A stretch of DNA of 17,625 nt from Hyphomicrobiales bacterium (GTDB lineage Bacteria; Pseudomonadota; Alphaproteobacteria; Rhizobiales; TMED25): contig JADHLM010000013.1 in NCBI GenBank assembly GCA_016780665.1, positions 1-17,625 of the forward strand, given 5' to 3'. Position 1 is the stretch's first letter, and each line of letters opens with the position of its first letter. Made by a program: the position numbers and the translations under genes. The notes under the pieces were generated by a model. It was not told the DNA's origin and made no database searches. It saw only the letters and a list, made by a program, of their open reading frames with translations. Of this stretch, positions 15,191 to 17,625 are shown piece by piece.

Positions 15191-17302
15191 TTATTTATGT
15201 ATGGATTTTCCTCTACCGGATAAACTTGGGTTGTTGATAAAATAATCATGGGCATCAAATCTAGTAGAATTATTTGTATCTTTTTTTCGTATGCTATTCC
15301 CATTAGATAACAAAGTCCAAGAGTTTTCAGTATCTTTAATATTTGCTAACATAATTTGATCAAGTATCTGCCTGTGAACAGTCTTATTATCAATTCTTGC
15401 TAAGAACTCGACTCTTCTATGGAGATTCCTTGGCATCAAGTCTGCCGATGAAATAAACACATTAGCTGAGTCAGATGGGAGGCGGTTACCATTCCCAAAG
15501 CAATATATTCTAGAATGTTCCAAAAACCTTCCAATAATACTTTTTACTTCAATGTTTTCTGACAAACCTTTTAAACCAGGGACAAGACAACAAATACCTC
15601 TAACAACAATGCTTATTTTGACTCCAGCTGAACTCGCTTTGTAGAGTAAATCAATTATATTCTGATCAATAAGTGAGTTCATTTTTAACCAAATATTGGC
15701 TTCTCCTCCTGACTCCGCAATTTTGATTTCATTATTAATCTCATTAATAAGTGTTGTATGCAAATTAAATGGTGACATAGAAATGTTAGACATTTTTCCA
15801 GGCTCCACATATCCAGTAACATAATTGAATAATTGATTAATATCTTTTGCAATATTTTGATCTGCCGTGAAAAATGATAAATCAGTATAAATTTTTGCAT
15901 TTATTGGATGATAGTTACCAGTACCAAGATGAGTATAAGTTACAAGTTTACTATTTTCTTTTCTAACTATTAATGTGGCTTTAGCATGAGTTTTTAGCTC
16001 CAAGAACCCAAATATTACATGCACACCAGCACGTTCCATATCTCTCGCGAACTTTATATTAGTCTCTTCATCGAATCTTGCTTTCAATTCAATGACGGCG
16101 GTTACAGTCTTCCCAGATTGGGCAGCGTCAATCAATGCCCTTACTATTGGAGAATTGTCACTAGTTCTGTATAGAGTTTGTTTAATTGTTAGCACATCCG
16201 GATCTTGTGAAGCTTGTTGCAAAAATTGAACAACAACATCAAAGGACTCATAAGGATGATGTACAATAATATCTTTTTGTTTGATCGCCGCAAAACAGTT
16301 ACCGTTATGTTCTCTAATTCTTTCGGGGAATCTAGGAGAGAATTTTTTATAAGAATAAAGTGATGATGGATTTATTTTTGTTAACTCCCTTACGCTTTCA
16401 AGACCAAGTATTCCATCAATCTCTTTTACAAAATAATCTTCTACATTCATTTCATTCTTAATAAATTCCATTAGCAGACTAGATGTTTGATTTTCAATTT
16501 CGACATAAACAACTTCACCTCTCTTCCTCCTTTGAAGTGCTTCTTCATAAAAGACAACTAAATCCTCTGATTCCTCTTGAATTTCTATTTCTGTATCTCT
16601 CAATATTCGAAATTTTGTTATATCAAATATTTTTTTATTTGGAAAAAGGTCGCTCGCAAAGAGTTCTACCAAATCTTCAACGGTAATAAATGTTTTTTGT
16701 TTTTCCACCTCATTAACAAAAATAAAGCGTTCAATTGTTGAAGGAATTGGAAGTATTACATAGAGATTTTCATCTTTACTTTTTTTTGATACACCGTTCA
16801 TTACAAAAGCCATTGTAAGTCCAAGATTTGGTATAAATGGGAAAGGATGTGCTGGATCAATTGCTATCGGACTTAGAACAGGAAGTATACTATCTAAGAA
16901 ATACTGTTTTAGTGATGCTTTCTGTTCCTGACTTATTTGGTTTAATTTTAATATATTGATATTAACATTTTTAAGTTCACTAGATAAGTCCCCCCATATT
17001 GAATATTGTGTGTCAATTAGTGTGCTGATTTGTGTATTTGTTGCCTGCACTTGTTCATGTGGAGATTTTCCATCTATACTTAATTCTGAAACACCTGATT
17101 TATATTGACCGACTAGACCAGAAAATCTTACATTAAGAAATTCATCTAAATTTGTTGCAGATATTGATAAAAAATTCATCCTCTCATGCAGCGGCAAATC
17201 TCTATCTGAGGCTAAGGAAAGGACTCTGTCATTGAATTTTAACCATGATAATTCGCGATTAAAATACTGCAATTTATCTGTTTTAATATTATTAAGCATC
17301 AT
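15191..17302 (-). CDS. ppk1: Polyphosphate kinase 1
   Basis: PPK1 reversibly transfers the terminal phosphate of ATP to polyphosphate. The 703 residues match the family. The N-terminal domain opens with YFNRELSWLKFNDRVL (about 13-28), followed by SISATNLDEFLNVRFSGL. The middle domain has DPAHPFPFIPNLG, and two phospholipase-D-like C-terminal domains follow. His439 in LKTHAK is the expected phosphorylated residue (E. coli His435), and His458 in YTHLGTGNY lies 19 residues further, as in E. coli. The protein ends in NPSLSGRGKS, a common end of this family. The start overlaps the end of hda as ATGA, so it is translationally coupled to the replication regulator, and ppx follows after 12 bp. Confidence 0.98.
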   Translation of the reverse strand: MMLNNIKTDKLQYFNRELSWLKFNDRVLSLASDRDLPLHERMNFLSISATNLDEFLNVRFSGLVGQYKSGVSELSIDGKSPHEQVQATNTQISTLIDTQYSIWGDLSSELKNVNINILKLNQISQEQKASLKQYFLDSILPVLSPIAIDPAHPFPFIPNLGLTMAFVMNGVSKKSKDENLYVILPIPSTIERFIFVNEVEKQKTFITVEDLVELFASDLFPNKKIFDITKFRILRDTEIEIQEESEDLVVFYEEALQRRKRGEVVYVEIENQTSSLLMEFIKNEMNVEDYFVKEIDGILGLESVRELTKINPSSLYSYKKFSPRFPERIREHNGNCFAAIKQKDIIVHHPYESFDVVVQFLQQASQDPDVLTIKQTLYRTSDNSPIVRALIDAAQSGKTVTAVIELKARFDEETNIKFARDMERAGVHVIFGFLELKTHAKATLIVRKENSKLVTYTHLGTGNYHPINAKIYTDLSFFTADQNIAKDINQLFNYVTGYVEPGKMSNISMSPFNLHTTLINEINNEIKIAESGGEANIWLKMNSLIDQNIIDLLYKASSAGVKISIVVRGICCLVPGLKGLSENIEVKSIIGRFLEHSRIYCFGNGNRLPSDSANVFISSADLMPRNLHRRVEFLARIDNKTVHRQILDQIMLANIKDTENSWTLLSNGNSIRKKDTNNSTRFDAHDYFINNPSLSGRGKSIHK

Positions 17303-17625
17303 TCATAATTATTTGAAGTATTTATTAACTCGCTCACTAAAGGTACTGTAATTGGTCTTTTTTCTTCCATTGATTTTTCATTTATTCTCTTAATCAGTAA
17401 AATAATATCTGAAATTGAACGATCGACCCTCCTGAGTAAAAATTTTATAACTTTTTCATCTACCATAATATTCTTATCAGAAAAAATCTTTAAAATAATT
17501 ATTTCAAGCAAATAGTCATCAGGCGTATCAATTTTAACAGGAGAAAATGACCTTATTCTGGAATTTAAGTCAGGTATTATGGTTATTAAACTAGTTGGAG
17601 AGAACTTAGATGTTAAGAGTAAGCT
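17299..17625 (-). CDS. hda: Hda/HdaA-type DnaA-related regulator, C-terminal part (5' end outside window)
   Basis: Hda is an AAA+ protein that works with the sliding clamp to hydrolyse DnaA-bound ATP and stop re-initiation of replication. The frame is open to the edge, giving 108 residues; the TTG codon at 17509-17511 is internal and not the start. The visible part covers the end of the ATPase core (SLLLTSKFSPTSL, then IPDLNSRIRSF with the arginine-rich sensor region) and the lid, including LLRRVDRSISD, which fits the sensor-2 helix. It ends with RPITVPLVSELI, typical of alphaproteobacterial HdaA. No C-terminal DNA-binding domain IV (helix-turn-helix) follows, which rules out DnaA itself. Its stop overlaps the ppk1 start by 4 bp. 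hda-ppk-ppx is a common alphaproteobacterial order. Confidence 0.9.
   Translation of the reverse strand, partial: SLLLTSKFSPTSLITIIPDLNSRIRSFSPVKIDTPDDYLLEIIILKIFSDKNIMVDEKVIKFLLRRVDRSISDIILLIKRINEKSMEEKRPITVPLVSELINTSNNYE

Overview
The window is an A+T-rich, densely packed stretch of bacterial chromosome. I judge it to be from a low-GC, streamlined alphaproteobacterium, probably of a marine type. Four things point there: RNase E with a C-terminal GWW tail, a bacterial NDUFA12-type complex I accessory subunit beside mlaD and a DUF2155-like gene, the order hda-ppk-ppx next to rnd and aspS, and a long B12-dependent ribonucleotide reductase (NrdJ) with a Cys-rich tail. The exact clade cannot be named from the sequence alone.

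Layout. (1) 1-4914, plus strand: the 3' part of rne, an exported M48/TPR metalloprotease, aroQ (shikimate pathway), accB and accC (biotin carrier and biotin carboxylase of acetyl-CoA carboxylase). All but aroQ overlap the preceding gene. (2) 4905-6181, minus strand: NDUFA12-like, mlaD and a divergent DUF2155-like exported protein, running tail to tail into accC. (3) 6182-6500: the only sizeable non-coding region. It carries two tandem NrdR-box-like sites upstream of nrdJ and a TTAA-N7-TTAA (CtrA-like) motif. (4) 6501-10109, plus strand: nrdJ. (5) 10106-12443, minus strand: aspS followed by an overlapping DHFR/RibD-fold gene that starts with TTG and collides tail to tail with nrdJ. (6) 12536-13630, plus strand: rnd. 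(7) 13682-17625, minus strand: the 3' end of hda, then ppk1 and ppx.

How the genes fit together. Several belong to RNA processing (rne, rnd), decoding (aspS), envelope upkeep (M48 protease, mlaD, DUF2155-like), fatty-acid and aromatic biosynthesis (accBC, aroQ), respiration (NDUFA12), deoxynucleotide supply (nrdJ under probable NrdR control, with a possible folate reductase next door), and replication-initiation control joined to polyphosphate turnover (hda-ppk-ppx). 

I found no tRNA, rRNA, CRISPR, insertion sequence, phage or defence gene and no sign of recent transfer. Nothing here supports a wholly new system. The most useful leads are the NrdR-type control region, the unusual DHFR-like gene, the divergent tryptophan-free DUF2155-like protein, and the acidic end of the RNase E GWW motif.
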